DNA of 64,000 nucleotides from Nakazawaea peltata. Its lineage: Eukaryota; Ascomycota; Pichiomycetes; Alaninales; Pachysolenaceae. How positions within the stretch are numbered: the first letter of the stretch is position 1; each line of letters opens with the position of its first letter. Position numbers and translations under genes: made by a program. The stretch covers positions 881,554 to 945,553 of the forward strand of contig BCGQ01000002.1 in NCBI GenBank assembly GCA_001599355.1. Direction: 5' to 3'. Below, piece by piece: positions 9,471 to 20,786 of this stretch. The notes under the pieces are model-generated. The model had not been told where the DNA came from and did no database searches. It worked only from the letters and a program-made list of their open reading frames with translations.

Positions 9471-10267
9471 TGTATAGAAGATAGATTAGGGGAATATAAG
9501 GATAGAAAAATGGGTGTAGATTGAAATTGTAGATGATATTTTTGGGGGGATTAGATGATAGTGGGGAGGGTATGTAAATGAGGGGTGCTGTAAGAGTAGT
9601 GCAAAGGCGTTGTAGGGGTTTAGAGTCTACGGTACCTTAGGCACTGTGGGGTATTGTAGGAGGAGGAGTGGCGTAGCTCAAGGTAATGCAGAGAACTGCA
9701 ACGTAGAGAGCTATCTTCCAGCTCGTAATTTACATCTCTTGATAAGCACCTCCTACCCCTTTAGGTCCATCGAGCACTCATTAACTCTCTTCGGAAAGCG
9801 TTACTCTCTTCGGAGAGCGTTTTAATAAAACATCACCCGCACTCTATAAAGCTCTAAAAGTAATATTAAATTTTTTAAGTACAAACTTATTGTTTTTAGT
9901 AGGCTTAATAAGGGACTATAATAATTGTGTAATTTAATCGGTTTATTCTCTCGGACTCACCTTGTCTTACTTCTCGCACGCTCTCGCGCGCTGTCGCCTG
10001 CTCTCAAGTCGCCACGCCCCCATCACTCCCATCACTTGTCCCGTCTCTCCCTACTGCCCTCTCCCTTCTTTATACTTCTTTAGGAAATTCCCATTTAAGT
10101 AATTCTGTACCTCACGCCAAAATTTCACTATTTTCATCGTCTTTTCCTTCCGTCGCCCTCTCGCTAGTCTCCTTTTTCTTTAGGTCTGAGCTTGCTTTTG
10201 ACAGCAAGATAAAACCATTACGGCGGGAGACTTTAGATCGCAATTCCAGAGATAACTGACCGACCAA
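9471..10267. other. intergenic, tandem genes
   Basis: About 800 bp between EHT1 and PER1. A G-rich stretch follows the EHT1 stop, then a 19-bp tandem duplication at 9784-9821. The last 300 bp are pyrimidine-rich (PER1 promoter). No gene is seen. Confidence 0.6.
9784..9821. repeat. 19-bp tandem duplication
   Basis: Two adjacent copies of ACTCTCTTCGGAAAGCGTT (9784-9802 and 9803-9821), differing at one base. Each copy also contains a short inverted CTCTTCGGAGAG-like arm. Confidence 0.75.
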
Positions 10268-11350
10268 ATGAGACTTGAATACTCGATTGCCCTTGCAGTG
10301 GTTCTGGGTCTTACCCTGGCCTCTCCAGGAGACCAACTAGAAGAGTTCCAAAACTGCGTAAAAAAGTGCGACTATCTCACGTGTGATGAGAGTCATTTGT
10401 ATGATTTCACCACTAAAGAGCTGAGATTGCTCAAGAGACAACAACGGGAGTATCAATTATTCCAGCCAGATGGTCCGAATGTGCTATTGAGGATGCTTGG
10501 TTGGAATTGCTATGATAATTGTGACTATCAATGTCAAAGAATAGTGACCAAGTTTAGGGAGCAAAATAATGAGGAGATATTCCAATTTCATGGTAAGTGG
10601 CCATTCATGAGGGTCTGTGGTATTCAAGAGCTTTTCAGTACCCTCTTCAGTATCTTAAATTTCATTCCGCATTATATGGGATTTCTCAGTTTGAAGCAAC
10701 AATTGACCCAATTGAGTCGCAGTGGCAGTGGATCTGTCGAATTACATATTGTTTATCGCAATTATATTCTGATTCTGGCCGTCACCATGTGTGCTTGGGT
10801 CTCCTCAACCATTTTCCACTTGAAAGATACTTGGAATAGGGAGAAATTGGACTACTATTTTGCCGGACTTGCCGTACTTACTGGTTTCCATGCCATTTCT
10901 ATCAGAGTATTCAAACTTTTCTTAGAGATCAACCGCACAAAACGTTTAGCATTCACTTTTGTATGTTGTCTTTTATACATATATCATATCACCAGGTTGA
11001 CAATTGACTGGTCTTACACATACAATATGCAAGCCAATGTTTTCATCGGTTTATTACAAAACGCTTTATTTATCTACCATGGAGTCACTTCTTATATGGC
11101 CCTGATTCCTTCCAGAGGTAAATTCACTGATTATTTGACTCATAAAGATTATAATTGGCACTTAACACCGATTGTTTTAGTCCTGTCGGTGTGTTTTGGA
11201 ATGTCATTTGAACTCTTTGATTTCCCCCCACTTTTCGATTTAATAGATGCTCATGCTATCTGGCATTTTGTCACCATCTGGCCTCTGTTTTTCTGGTATG
11301 ATTATCTTATAAGAGATGCTCGTATCATCACCGAGCTGAAATATGACTAG
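10268..11350 (+). CDS. PER1: GPI-anchor remodelling protein Per1 (PGAP3 family)
   Basis: A 360-residue ER membrane protein. Per1/PGAP3 removes the sn-2 acyl chain of GPI-anchored proteins in the ER, before C26 lipid remodelling. A signal peptide (residues 1-19, cleaved near LAS) is followed by a Cys-rich lumenal domain (NCVKKCDYLTC, WNCYDNCDYQCQ), the family hallmark FHGKWPFMRVCGIQELFST, and about seven membrane segments. The predicted catalytic-type His/Asp residues lie in the membrane part (HVK-type SSTIFHLKDTWNREKLDYY and the C-terminal HAIWH). Length and motif order match S. cerevisiae Per1 (357 residues). Confidence 0.95.
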   Translation: MRLEYSIALAVVLGLTLASPGDQLEEFQNCVKKCDYLTCDESHLYDFTTKELRLLKRQQREYQLFQPDGPNVLLRMLGWNCYDNCDYQCQRIVTKFREQNNEEIFQFHGKWPFMRVCGIQELFSTLFSILNFIPHYMGFLSLKQQLTQLSRSGSGSVELHIVYRNYILILAVTMCAWVSSTIFHLKDTWNREKLDYYFAGLAVLTGFHAISIRVFKLFLEINRTKRLAFTFVCCLLYIYHITRLTIDWSYTYNMQANVFIGLLQNALFIYHGVTSYMALIPSRGKFTDYLTHKDYNWHLTPIVLVLSVCFGMSFELFDFPPLFDLIDAHAIWHFVTIWPLFFWYDYLIRDARIITELKYD

Positions 11351-11416
11351 ATGGCCCCCCTTCACTGTATCACTACATAGAACTCTATATAAATACATGC
11401 ACTTTTATTAATTAAA

Positions 11417-13213
11417 CTATTCCTCACGGACACTTACTAAGGTGTTTGCCCTTCTTGGGATTACGAAACTTGGAGATCTTGTAAGAGATCCTCCTCTTCT
11501 CTTGTAAAGGTTCTCGTAAGGGTTGGAGTGTTCAAGGTACCTCATCGATGACTGTTGGTGGTTGGTTGGAGGTGGTGATGATTGTTTGATATTGACGTAA
11601 TCCTCAATATATGTCAAGTTACTTTCAGCCAGAGAGCTTCTTACGCTGAGCTGCCTTTGGACACGAATGCTATTTTCTCTCTTTAACGCTTGTAAAACCG
11701 ATCCTTGTCTTGAAGGGTAGTATGATGATTGGTACAGAGACGATACTACAGATCTGTTGTCGTCGTACTCGGAAGAAGCAATATCGACAATAGAGTTTTG
11801 GTAACTGTTGCTGAGAATCAGTGCAGTCGAAATAGTTCCAGCATATTCACTACCTGATACATCATCTCTGCTTTCATAGGATGATAATGACGTCAGAGAG
11901 CTATGATTTTCTTCAAATCTGACAGACTCGGAATCATCGTAGTCACTCTCGGTCTCATAATCGGAAATAATGGACTCCAAAATGCTCTCTCTCTTATCAG
12001 AGATGGTCATCGGTGGTTCCATTATAGTTTCTTGTGAAGAAGAAGCAATTGACAGAAGCTCATCACTGATATCTCTGTCTTCTCTAGAATCTCTGTAATG
12101 GTTGACGTCCAATTTCAATTTGATTCTGTTAGCTACCACCGATTTCAAGTAATGGGACCAAAGTTGAGTTATATCAAGTTCATCGAATTCCTGAGCAGAG
12201 TTTCTATGATCTAACATCTTCAAGTCTGGTGAAGGATACACCTCCTCTTCTTCTTCATCTTCTTCAGCTACTTCAAATGCTGTGTAATTTCCTCCAGACA
12301 AGATTTCTTGTGAAAGATTTGCCAAATTCACTAACCCTTGCTCTTTTTGGAGGTAGTTATCGATTACCAATGATTCACCTTCCTCCTCTGACATAGACTC
12401 TTGTAATGGCATATGTGGTGGTTGTAGTACTTCTACTTCATCTTCAGGTTCTTGAGGCAATTCCGGTTGCTGCTGGTATTGTGACAGCTGTGAAAATACT
12501 CTCTGCAGATTTTCATAATGACTTGGACCTAAGATCTTGTCAACTTGTTCAAGGTAACTTGATGAGGCCTTGTAATTGATATCCTGATTTGTCTTTGAAA
12601 TGCTTTTGTTTCTGTAAAGTGACTTTCTTCCTTTGTTTCTATTCCTTGATAATGCTCCACGCTTTCTGATAATAAGTCTCCATTTCTGTAACTTGCTTTT
12701 GAATTTGAGACATTTCTTCAATGTTCTGGTCAACCATCCCTCTTTCTGTCTAATGGCATTTGATCTCTTCAATGTAGATTGCTTGGAGAGGGCTCCTGTG
12801 GTATTCTTTCTTGATAATGTGAGCTGAGATCTGAGAGATTGGTTGGTCTTGAATTGAAGTACACTTGGTGATCTAGACAATTGCAGACTAAAAGTTTTGT
12901 TCCTTGGTGTTGGACGGATACTGACACTTGACTGATATTTCAATTGAGTCGAATTTGAAACCTGCCCTTCAGAATACTCTGATTGAGGCTTATATGCAGA
13001 TGAATAATTAGAGCTTGTCATTCTAGATCTCAGATCTTGGAATTCGCTCAGCAGTCCATAATCAGAACTAGTTACTGATTCTGTGACTCTAGTGGAAGCT
13101 GCTCCAGACCTGGCTATACTCAGTTGTGAATTATTTGAGCTGGGGAACTCGAACATCATCTGGCTCCCTTCAAAAGACTCCGTTTTTTCTCTTCTATGGG
13201 TTTGTTGCGACAT
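11417..13213 (-). CDS. AIM44: bud-neck polarity protein, Aim44/Gps1-like
   Basis: A 598-residue, Ser-rich, largely disordered protein. Three short conserved islands resemble what I recall of S. cerevisiae Aim44 (Gps1): an N-terminal KTESFEGSQMMFEFPS box; a central basic block (LKRSNAIRQ, then a run of Lys/Arg with hydrophobics to RLIIRKR) that could bind membrane; and, after an acidic stretch, LWSHYLKSVVANRIKLKLDV. Aim44 marks cytokinesis remnants and restrains Cdc42 re-use at old division sites. The overall order of the islands, the acidic EEDEEEEEVY tract and the C-terminal RRANTLVSV also fit. Assignment rests on remembered motifs, not an alignment, so it is moderate. It is divergent from TGS1 across 305 bp. 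Confidence 0.62.
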   Translation of the reverse strand: MSQQTHRREKTESFEGSQMMFEFPSSNNSQLSIARSGAASTRVTESVTSSDYGLLSEFQDLRSRMTSSNYSSAYKPQSEYSEGQVSNSTQLKYQSSVSIRPTPRNKTFSLQLSRSPSVLQFKTNQSLRSQLTLSRKNTTGALSKQSTLKRSNAIRQKEGWLTRTLKKCLKFKSKLQKWRLIIRKRGALSRNRNKGRKSLYRNKSISKTNQDINYKASSSYLEQVDKILGPSHYENLQRVFSQLSQYQQQPELPQEPEDEVEVLQPPHMPLQESMSEEEGESLVIDNYLQKEQGLVNLANLSQEILSGGNYTAFEVAEEDEEEEEVYPSPDLKMLDHRNSAQEFDELDITQLWSHYLKSVVANRIKLKLDVNHYRDSREDRDISDELLSIASSSQETIMEPPMTISDKRESILESIISDYETESDYDDSESVRFEENHSSLTSLSSYESRDDVSGSEYAGTISTALILSNSYQNSIVDIASSEYDDNRSVVSSLYQSSYYPSRQGSVLQALKRENSIRVQRQLSVRSSLAESNLTYIEDYVNIKQSSPPPTNHQQSSMRYLEHSNPYENLYKRRGGSLTRSPSFVIPRRANTLVSVREE

Positions 13214-13518
13214 ATTTTATTGCTAAATTAGATTATAAAACAGATTGCCCCAGGAACAGGATCTCTACACTTATATAAACCAACCTCAAAACTGTATTAA
13301 AATAGAAATGGCTGGAGTTGTTGATTCGGTGAGATCATGCAGGTGAAAGGGAAAAAAAAGAGGGTAATTTTTGTATGCGTGGAGGGTGGCTGGAGATTAA
13401 GATTTGGTGGACTAATAAGTAGATATTTCGTATATAGCTAAGGGTGATGAGGGCTCGGACGATGGAAAAAAAAAAGACGGCTGATGAAAAGAGGCTGATG
13501 AGATGAGACCTCGAGAAA
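13214..13518. promoter_or_regulatory. bidirectional promoter AIM44 / TGS1
   Basis: 305 bp between divergent starts. On the minus strand TATATAAG (13270-13277) lies about 57 bp before the AIM44 ATG. No clear TATA is seen for TGS1. Confidence 0.45.
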
Positions 13519-14253
13519 ATGTATTACGAAGAGACTGACAATGACAAGGATAAGTATCGTGAGAACTTGGCTTTGACACGTTCATCGTTGCCAGATAGTT
13601 TGAAAAGATATTGGGCTGATAGATATGTGCTATTTCGTGAGTTTGATCAGGGGATCGAGTTAACGCCAGAGTTGTGGTACTCGGTGACCCCTGAAGATGT
13701 GGCTATATTTGTGGCCAAGTTTGTGAGGAATTGTATGCCTGAAGCGCGGAATATAATGGATTTATTTTGTGGTGGAGGGGGAAATACAATCCAATTTGCC
13801 CGTTTTTTTGATAGGTGTATACTGATCGATTATAATGAGGACAATATAAGATGCACGTTGAACAATCTGCGAGTTTACGGAGTGAGAAATAAAGTTGAGC
13901 TGATCAAGTTTGATTGGAGTCAAGCATTGGAAAATAAAGGAGACAATTTAATAAGCGCTTTACCAGTTATAGATCTCGTTTTTTCTTCTCCACCTTGGGG
14001 AGGTCCTGCATATGCCAAACAACGTCAGTACGATTTGGATAATTTAGAGCCGTTAAAACTCAAACAATTACTCGAGAGTTGTTTCAGGATTTCATCGAAT
14101 GTTTGTCTTTTCTTACCGCGAAACTCTGATTTGGACCAACTTTCTGAAGTAACTCGGGCCTTGGGAAAATCTCAATGTAAGGTCCTTTACGTCCACCATA
14201 CTGGACGATTAAAAGGAATCTGTGTATTTTGGGGCTCTCCCTTCTTTTACTGA
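13519..14253 (+). CDS. TGS1: trimethylguanosine synthase
   Basis: A 244-residue SAM-dependent methyltransferase. It adds two methyls to the m7G cap of snRNAs and snoRNAs, giving the 2,2,7-trimethylguanosine cap. Visible motifs are YWADRYVLFREFDQGI and ELWYSVTPEDVA (cap-side elements), the SAM-binding MDLFCGGGGNTIQFA, ILIDYN (motif II acidic residue) and FSSPPWGGPAY (about residues 155-165), whose Trp stacks on m7G. S. cerevisiae Tgs1 is 315 residues; the shorter form here keeps the catalytic core and lacks the longer C-terminal basic tail. The first ATG is used. Confidence 0.95.
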   Translation: MYYEETDNDKDKYRENLALTRSSLPDSLKRYWADRYVLFREFDQGIELTPELWYSVTPEDVAIFVAKFVRNCMPEARNIMDLFCGGGGNTIQFARFFDRCILIDYNEDNIRCTLNNLRVYGVRNKVELIKFDWSQALENKGDNLISALPVIDLVFSSPPWGGPAYAKQRQYDLDNLEPLKLKQLLESCFRISSNVCLFLPRNSDLDQLSEVTRALGKSQCKVLYVHHTGRLKGICVFWGSPFFY

Positions 14254-14603
14254 AAATTCTTAATTTTTTGCATCTGCCCCCATCCGCTGCGCTTACCGCA
14301 AAGAAGCTTCTCTGCATGGAACGAGCGAGAGAAGGTTCCATTGGATGAGCTGGCTTGGGGGTCACTTTAATAGAATAGAATAATCCTTGTAAATGAGTTT
14401 TGAGAGTTGTAGATACTGTAGAAATAACCGACCAAAGATACTGGGAGCAAGATCCACGCCCTCTCTTTCCCCCCATCTCTTATCATCAATTTTCTCGCTT
14501 CGGTTACTCTTTCTGGACGCATTTTCCGCGACTCGAAAAATTTTCAAGATAATCAAGAGGGCCCTACTTACGGGAGATAGCGGGGTAGTTATCGAGGTTA
14601 GGT
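14254..14603. other. intergenic, tandem genes
   Basis: 350 bp between TGS1 and the PQ-loop gene, presumed promoter. No ORF with family resemblance and no TATA consensus. Confidence 0.55.
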
Positions 14604-16013
14604 ATGGTAAACTTCAGTCTTCAGCCACATGTGCCCGATAACATCGACCATGACAAATTTTGTGATGAGTTGAAGTTTTTCGCCAAGGTGGTGTACGTGC
14701 TAACAGGGGAATGCGTACTTGATAAGCATGATGTCATCAGGATTTGTTCGGAGGTTTCAACCGTGACAGGGTACATGTCTGTGGTGTGTTGGCTTTTCGC
14801 ACAGCTTCCGCAGGTGATCAATAATCATCAGAGAGGGTCTGTGGAAGGCATATCACTTGCATTTCTTCTTTGTTGGTTTACCGGTGATGCATTGAACCTT
14901 GCAAGTTGTCTCATGACGAGGGCAATGGGATTTCAGATTTTATTATCAGGATATTATTGCATCATCGACGTGATTCTACTGTTCCAATATTACTATTATT
15001 CGCATTATTTACCAAGACATCCTACATTGAGATTGAAAAAGAACCAGCGACTCCGGAATGTTAAGAGTCCTCGTTCAAATTTGAAGCAGCGTTTACAACT
15101 GATTCATAACAATGCATATCAAGAGATCGATACAGATCCACAGGGTGTACCTAGCATTCCATCTGAGCATATAGCCATTCCTATAAACGCAAAAAATAAC
15201 TATTCCAGCATACAAGAGTCCGAGGAGATGGACGGTCTGGACTTTACAGGCTCCTCTTCACAGGGCAAAAATATTCAAGCATCAGGATCAAAACCAATGA
15301 GTTTTTCCAAATTGATCTCATCTAGTTTTATTACAGGGTTTAGTAAAGTACATGGGGCACCTATTAGTACAAATGGGGTCGCCATGACTACAGTAGGTGC
15401 TGCTATTTCAAGAAGTCATAGTATTGAGGACGTGGGGAAGATATTGGCTTGGTCATGCACCTTCTTTTATTTGTCGTCCCGGTTACCACAGTTAGTGACT
15501 AATTACAAAAATAAGACCACGCAGGGTGTCAGTATATTATTATTCCTTGCAGCCTTGGCCGGAAATAGTTTATATTCGATTTCATTGCTGACGTCAAAAG
15601 AGGCTATCAAGGGGGGCAAAGTGGCTCGTGAATTTTGGAATCGTGAATTGAGCTATTTTCTTGGTGCTACTGTCACTATATTATTCGACTTAATTATGCT
15701 ATACCAATGGTATATATTCGATTATAGCAAAAGAATTCAACGCCAGAAACGTCATAAACTTACCAGAGGGTCGTCTCGAGGTCGTGGTACCACTCCATTA
15801 CTGGCAAATCATCGTCATGCTTATCCAATGCTCACTGAGCCAATGTCTCTCACTGATACTATCGAAGTTGTGAGATCTCCAGCTAGTATTCCAGCTAGTA
15901 TTCTGTTGCTTGAGCCCAAACATCAGAGGAAATTATCAGAATTACAACCATTATCACCTCGTGATTTCTTGATTGAGTCATATTTGGGGGGTGATGAGAA
16001 CGATAGAGATTAG
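14604..16013 (+). CDS. PQ-loop vacuolar amino-acid transporter, Ypq-like
   Basis: A 469-residue membrane protein with two PQ-loop repeats: AQLPQVINNHQRGSVEGIS (about residue 71) and SSRLPQLVTNYKNKTTQGVS (about residue 295), each followed by a small-residue-rich helix (CWFTGDALNLASCL; AALAGNSLYSISLL). This is the layout of the Ypq1-3/Stm1/PQLC2 family, which exports cationic amino acids from the vacuole or lysosome. Seven membrane helices are expected. A long polar loop (about 150 residues) separates the two halves, making it longer than S. cerevisiae Ypq1 (308 residues). Which of YPQ1, YPQ2 or YPQ3 it corresponds to cannot be told. Confidence 0.88.
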   Translation: MVNFSLQPHVPDNIDHDKFCDELKFFAKVVYVLTGECVLDKHDVIRICSEVSTVTGYMSVVCWLFAQLPQVINNHQRGSVEGISLAFLLCWFTGDALNLASCLMTRAMGFQILLSGYYCIIDVILLFQYYYYSHYLPRHPTLRLKKNQRLRNVKSPRSNLKQRLQLIHNNAYQEIDTDPQGVPSIPSEHIAIPINAKNNYSSIQESEEMDGLDFTGSSSQGKNIQASGSKPMSFSKLISSSFITGFSKVHGAPISTNGVAMTTVGAAISRSHSIEDVGKILAWSCTFFYLSSRLPQLVTNYKNKTTQGVSILLFLAALAGNSLYSISLLTSKEAIKGGKVAREFWNRELSYFLGATVTILFDLIMLYQWYIFDYSKRIQRQKRHKLTRGSSRGRGTTPLLANHRHAYPMLTEPMSLTDTIEVVRSPASIPASILLLEPKHQRKLSELQPLSPRDFLIESYLGGDENDRD

Positions 16014-16158
16014 ATTAATTTACAATGCATATATTCATAATGAAAGAGGGGAATAGATGTAGATAAGTAGGTAACTAGTCAATTATAGGTCATGCATATC
16101 GCCCTTATCTAGGTGGTAATACCCGAATAGCTTTAGCGAGTCATTGTAGGTTTGCGAA

Positions 16159-16176
16159 AGGGGTACCGGTACCCCT
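16159..16176. repeat. 18-bp perfect palindrome
   Basis: AGGGGTACCGGTACCCCT reads the same on both strands with no spacer. It sits about 150 bp past the PQ-loop gene stop. It could be a dimeric-factor site or part of a hairpin terminator; neither is shown. Confidence 0.8.
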
Positions 16177-16332
16177 CAAAGAGTGCATACATAAAATTCA
16201 GGGTCAAGCTGAATTCCTCAAGTATCACTTGACTATTCCCACTAACCCCTAATTGTCCCAATCTCACCCCCAAACCATACCTCTCCATCTCCTTTAACCC
16301 CCCTTTGCTAACCCCTCTAGGCAGATCAGCGT

Positions 16333-16373
16333 ATTTCCTATTTAGGAAATTCGACCTCCCGAAACGTAAACAA
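16333..16373 (+). promoter_or_regulatory. Mcm1 P-box plus forkhead site (KIP2 promoter)
   Basis: ATTTCCTATTTAGGAAAT (16333-16350) has the Mcm1 core CC(A/T)6GG in an almost perfect palindrome. GTAAACAA, the Fkh1/2 consensus, follows at 16366-16373. The pair lies about 200 bp before the KIP2 ATG and resembles the Mcm1-Fkh2 arrangement of G2/M (CLB2-cluster) promoters. Confidence 0.55.
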
Positions 16374-16566
16374 TGCCAAAAAAGGTCAAAAATCGTCCCT
16401 TTTCAGACATCTCCTCTGCTGTCTCAGAATTGATAGCACGGTAGTTGGTATTTCGTCTCTAGAGTAGATAGTTGGAGAGAGGTGAGACAGTTTGGGTTGT
16501 TGTTAGATCACGAAAATATAAACAAAACTGCTTTCATATATTCATTAGTTGTGAGAAGTAGACATC

Positions 16567-18957
16567 ATGTTCGGATCAGCTCCTCCTTCAAGAATGAGAG
16601 CACAGACTCCAACAAGAGAGTCACGATTCATGGCCAGCAGTCCTAGTTCCAGTAACGGTGATAGCAGAACCAGTAGTCGTGGCAGTAGTCGTGCTGGCAG
16701 CAGACCAGCCAGCAGATTAGAAAGTAGAGCATCCATTAGAGCTGGTGTGGGGGCTATGAATAACAGTGGTAGCGGTGGCTCTTTGGGCGTGAATGGGGGG
16801 CCAAGGCCGGCATCCTCGATCTCTGCGCGGACTCCAATCAGAGCTGGACCATCCGTTAATGCAAGTGGTAACGGATCACTGTCATCTTCATCGCGTTTTA
16901 ATGGGTTCACTACCCCAAATAGACCAGCCAGCTCAATGAGCCATTTCAGACCTTCGTCATCGTTATCACACAGCAGTTCAAGTGGGTCTGACTCCGCTCC
17001 ATATTCAGGATCTGTCAAAGTCTCCATCAGGCCAAGACCTTTACCTGAGCAGACCCAAGCATACCATTGGGACATCGATACGTCTGCTAACATTGTCAGT
17101 ACTGCCGATCTGGGAGAATTCCAATACGATCACGTCTACGATCCACTCCTGAGTAATCATGACGTTTACTCGGAGACGGTAAGACCTGTGATTGAGAAAT
17201 GTTTGGATGGATTTAACGGTACCATCTTCGCCTACGGTATGACAGGAAGTGGTAAAACTCATTCTATGCAAGGTTCCGGTTATGAAGCCGGTATTATTCA
17301 ATTGGCAGTAAATGAAATCTACGAGAGAATGGAATTCGACCAAAGTAAAAAGAACTATACTGTAACACTTTCATATTTAGAGATCTATAATGAGAAGTTA
17401 TATGACTTATTGAATCCTGCGACTTCTCAACTGTTACTTAAAGGCTCGGGATCTTCTAGTATGTTCAGTAATAACAGCTCGTTACTCAAAGATGATATCA
17501 AGATCCGTGATGATCCACTGACTGGTGGTGTCAATGTAGTCGGATTGCACCAAGTGAGCGTCTCTTCGTCAGACGAGTTATTGACCCATATTTCCAAGGG
17601 AGATTCTATTCGTCGTACTGGAGGGACCGATTTCAATGCTCGTTCTTCGAGATCTCATGCTATTGTGATGATCAAATTGAAGATGCACGATTTAGAAACC
17701 GGCTCTGAAAAGATATCGACGTTAAGTCTTTGTGATTTGGCTGGATCTGAAAGACTGACAACACAACAAGAGAGACGTAAAGAAGGTTCATATATTAACA
17801 AGTCATTATTACTGCTTAGTACTGTGATTTCGAAGTTGAGTGCCCAATCGTTGAGTAGTTCGGCCGGGGATCTGCTGATCCTGCTGCTGCAAAGAGCTCA
17901 TATCCCATACAGAGACTCTAAATTGACCAGATTATTACAAGGTTCTCTCAGTGGTAGCTCATTGATCAGTATTTTATGTACAATCCATCTCTCTTCTAAT
18001 GCCGTTCCTGAAACGATCAATACTTTACGGTTCGCTTCGAGGGCCAAGAATATCCAATTGACAGTCAAGAAGAATGAACTGTACGCTGGTGCTGATAAAG
18101 ATAAGTTGATCCAAAAGTTAAAGATCGAATTGGATAAATATAAACTGGAAGTGAGATCGATGAAGAGGGACTTACAAACTGTTCCATCTCAAAATAAGTC
18201 TCGTAAAACATCTCAAAGTTCAATTTCATCGTCAGGATCTCTTAATGACTCTTCTCGTGATGAAATTAACCAGTTACAACTGGAAAATAAGATTCTTATG
18301 GAACAAGTAGAGCATTATAAACGTCTTAATGATTACTCCCGGTTGAATTCGACTATGGTAAAGAATGAGCATCTTCAACTGTTGTCTCTGTTGGAAGTCA
18401 ACCGGAATTATAGGGATGTTCCAGAGATTGTTCTTGGATTAGAAGACTTTTACAAGAAACAAGTAGTTGAGATTGAAGAATTGACATCTTATACGACTCA
18501 TTTGGAAAACAAACTTCACGAATATGAACTTGCAAATGGATCTAGATCAGGTGAGAAGTCTCAAGGAACCGACGATTCAATGTTAACTAACGTAATCAAA
18601 GAACAAGAGGAGGAATTACTGGAATTAAAAGAACAATTAAGATCAAAAGACTCGATTATCAAACTGTTAAAGAATTCTTCAAGGATTAGAGAGTCATTAG
18701 ACAATGGAAGTAGTGCTAATAGTAGCAGAATTCCATCGTTGACTCATAAGAGATCCGACGAATCGATGAGAAGCTCGGCAGATCTGTACTCTGATTTGAA
18801 TTTATCATCTGAGATGAACTCCAGCTCTCTTGTTATGGCAGGACAACATACAGATGATTCATTCAGCAATGCTTTAAAGCCAATTAACGAGGACCGGTTA
18901 AACATGTCTTTGACATCGTCTCCTCCTAAACATCTTGAGATCGAAGATGCTTGGTAA
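16567..18957 (+). CDS. KIP2: kinesin-7 family motor Kip2
   Basis: A 796-residue plus-end-directed kinesin. Kip2 carries dynein and Bik1 along cytoplasmic microtubules and promotes their growth for spindle positioning. The first ~145 residues are Ser/Arg-rich and disordered, a region known to regulate Kip2. The motor domain spans about residues 148-510, with the P-loop GMTGSGKTHS (about 224-233), switch I NARSSRSHA, switch II DLAGSER and the neck-proximal RFASRAKNIQ. Coiled coil follows at about 515-715 and then a polar tail. S. cerevisiae Kip2 is 706 residues. An Mcm1-forkhead type promoter element upstream fits the mitotic expression known for KIP2. Confidence 0.92.
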   Translation: MFGSAPPSRMRAQTPTRESRFMASSPSSSNGDSRTSSRGSSRAGSRPASRLESRASIRAGVGAMNNSGSGGSLGVNGGPRPASSISARTPIRAGPSVNASGNGSLSSSSRFNGFTTPNRPASSMSHFRPSSSLSHSSSSGSDSAPYSGSVKVSIRPRPLPEQTQAYHWDIDTSANIVSTADLGEFQYDHVYDPLLSNHDVYSETVRPVIEKCLDGFNGTIFAYGMTGSGKTHSMQGSGYEAGIIQLAVNEIYERMEFDQSKKNYTVTLSYLEIYNEKLYDLLNPATSQLLLKGSGSSSMFSNNSSLLKDDIKIRDDPLTGGVNVVGLHQVSVSSSDELLTHISKGDSIRRTGGTDFNARSSRSHAIVMIKLKMHDLETGSEKISTLSLCDLAGSERLTTQQERRKEGSYINKSLLLLSTVISKLSAQSLSSSAGDLLILLLQRAHIPYRDSKLTRLLQGSLSGSSLISILCTIHLSSNAVPETINTLRFASRAKNIQLTVKKNELYAGADKDKLIQKLKIELDKYKLEVRSMKRDLQTVPSQNKSRKTSQSSISSSGSLNDSSRDEINQLQLENKILMEQVEHYKRLNDYSRLNSTMVKNEHLQLLSLLEVNRNYRDVPEIVLGLEDFYKKQVVEIEELTSYTTHLENKLHEYELANGSRSGEKSQGTDDSMLTNVIKEQEEELLELKEQLRSKDSIIKLLKNSSRIRESLDNGSSANSSRIPSLTHKRSDESMRSSADLYSDLNLSSEMNSSSLVMAGQHTDDSFSNALKPINEDRLNMSLTSSPPKHLEIEDAW

Positions 18958-19102
18958 GTACAATAGGTAGTGTATAGTAAGATAAAATATAATATTGGTA
19001 TATCTAGTAGAGTAAAAAGTAAAAAAAGAAGTGAATCAAGAAGGGCCGACTATGCGGTGGGTCATTGGTGAGACCGGTCAAATATCAATCAGTCTGGACT
19101 GC

Positions 19103-20786
<1,684 letters not shown>

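Larger units (their letters stand above)
16014..16566. other. intergenic / KIP2 promoter
   Basis: 553 bp. It contains an 18-bp perfect palindrome (16159-16176), a pyrimidine-rich tract (16220-16320) and an Mcm1-type plus forkhead-type motif pair (16333-16373). No gene is seen. Confidence 0.6.
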
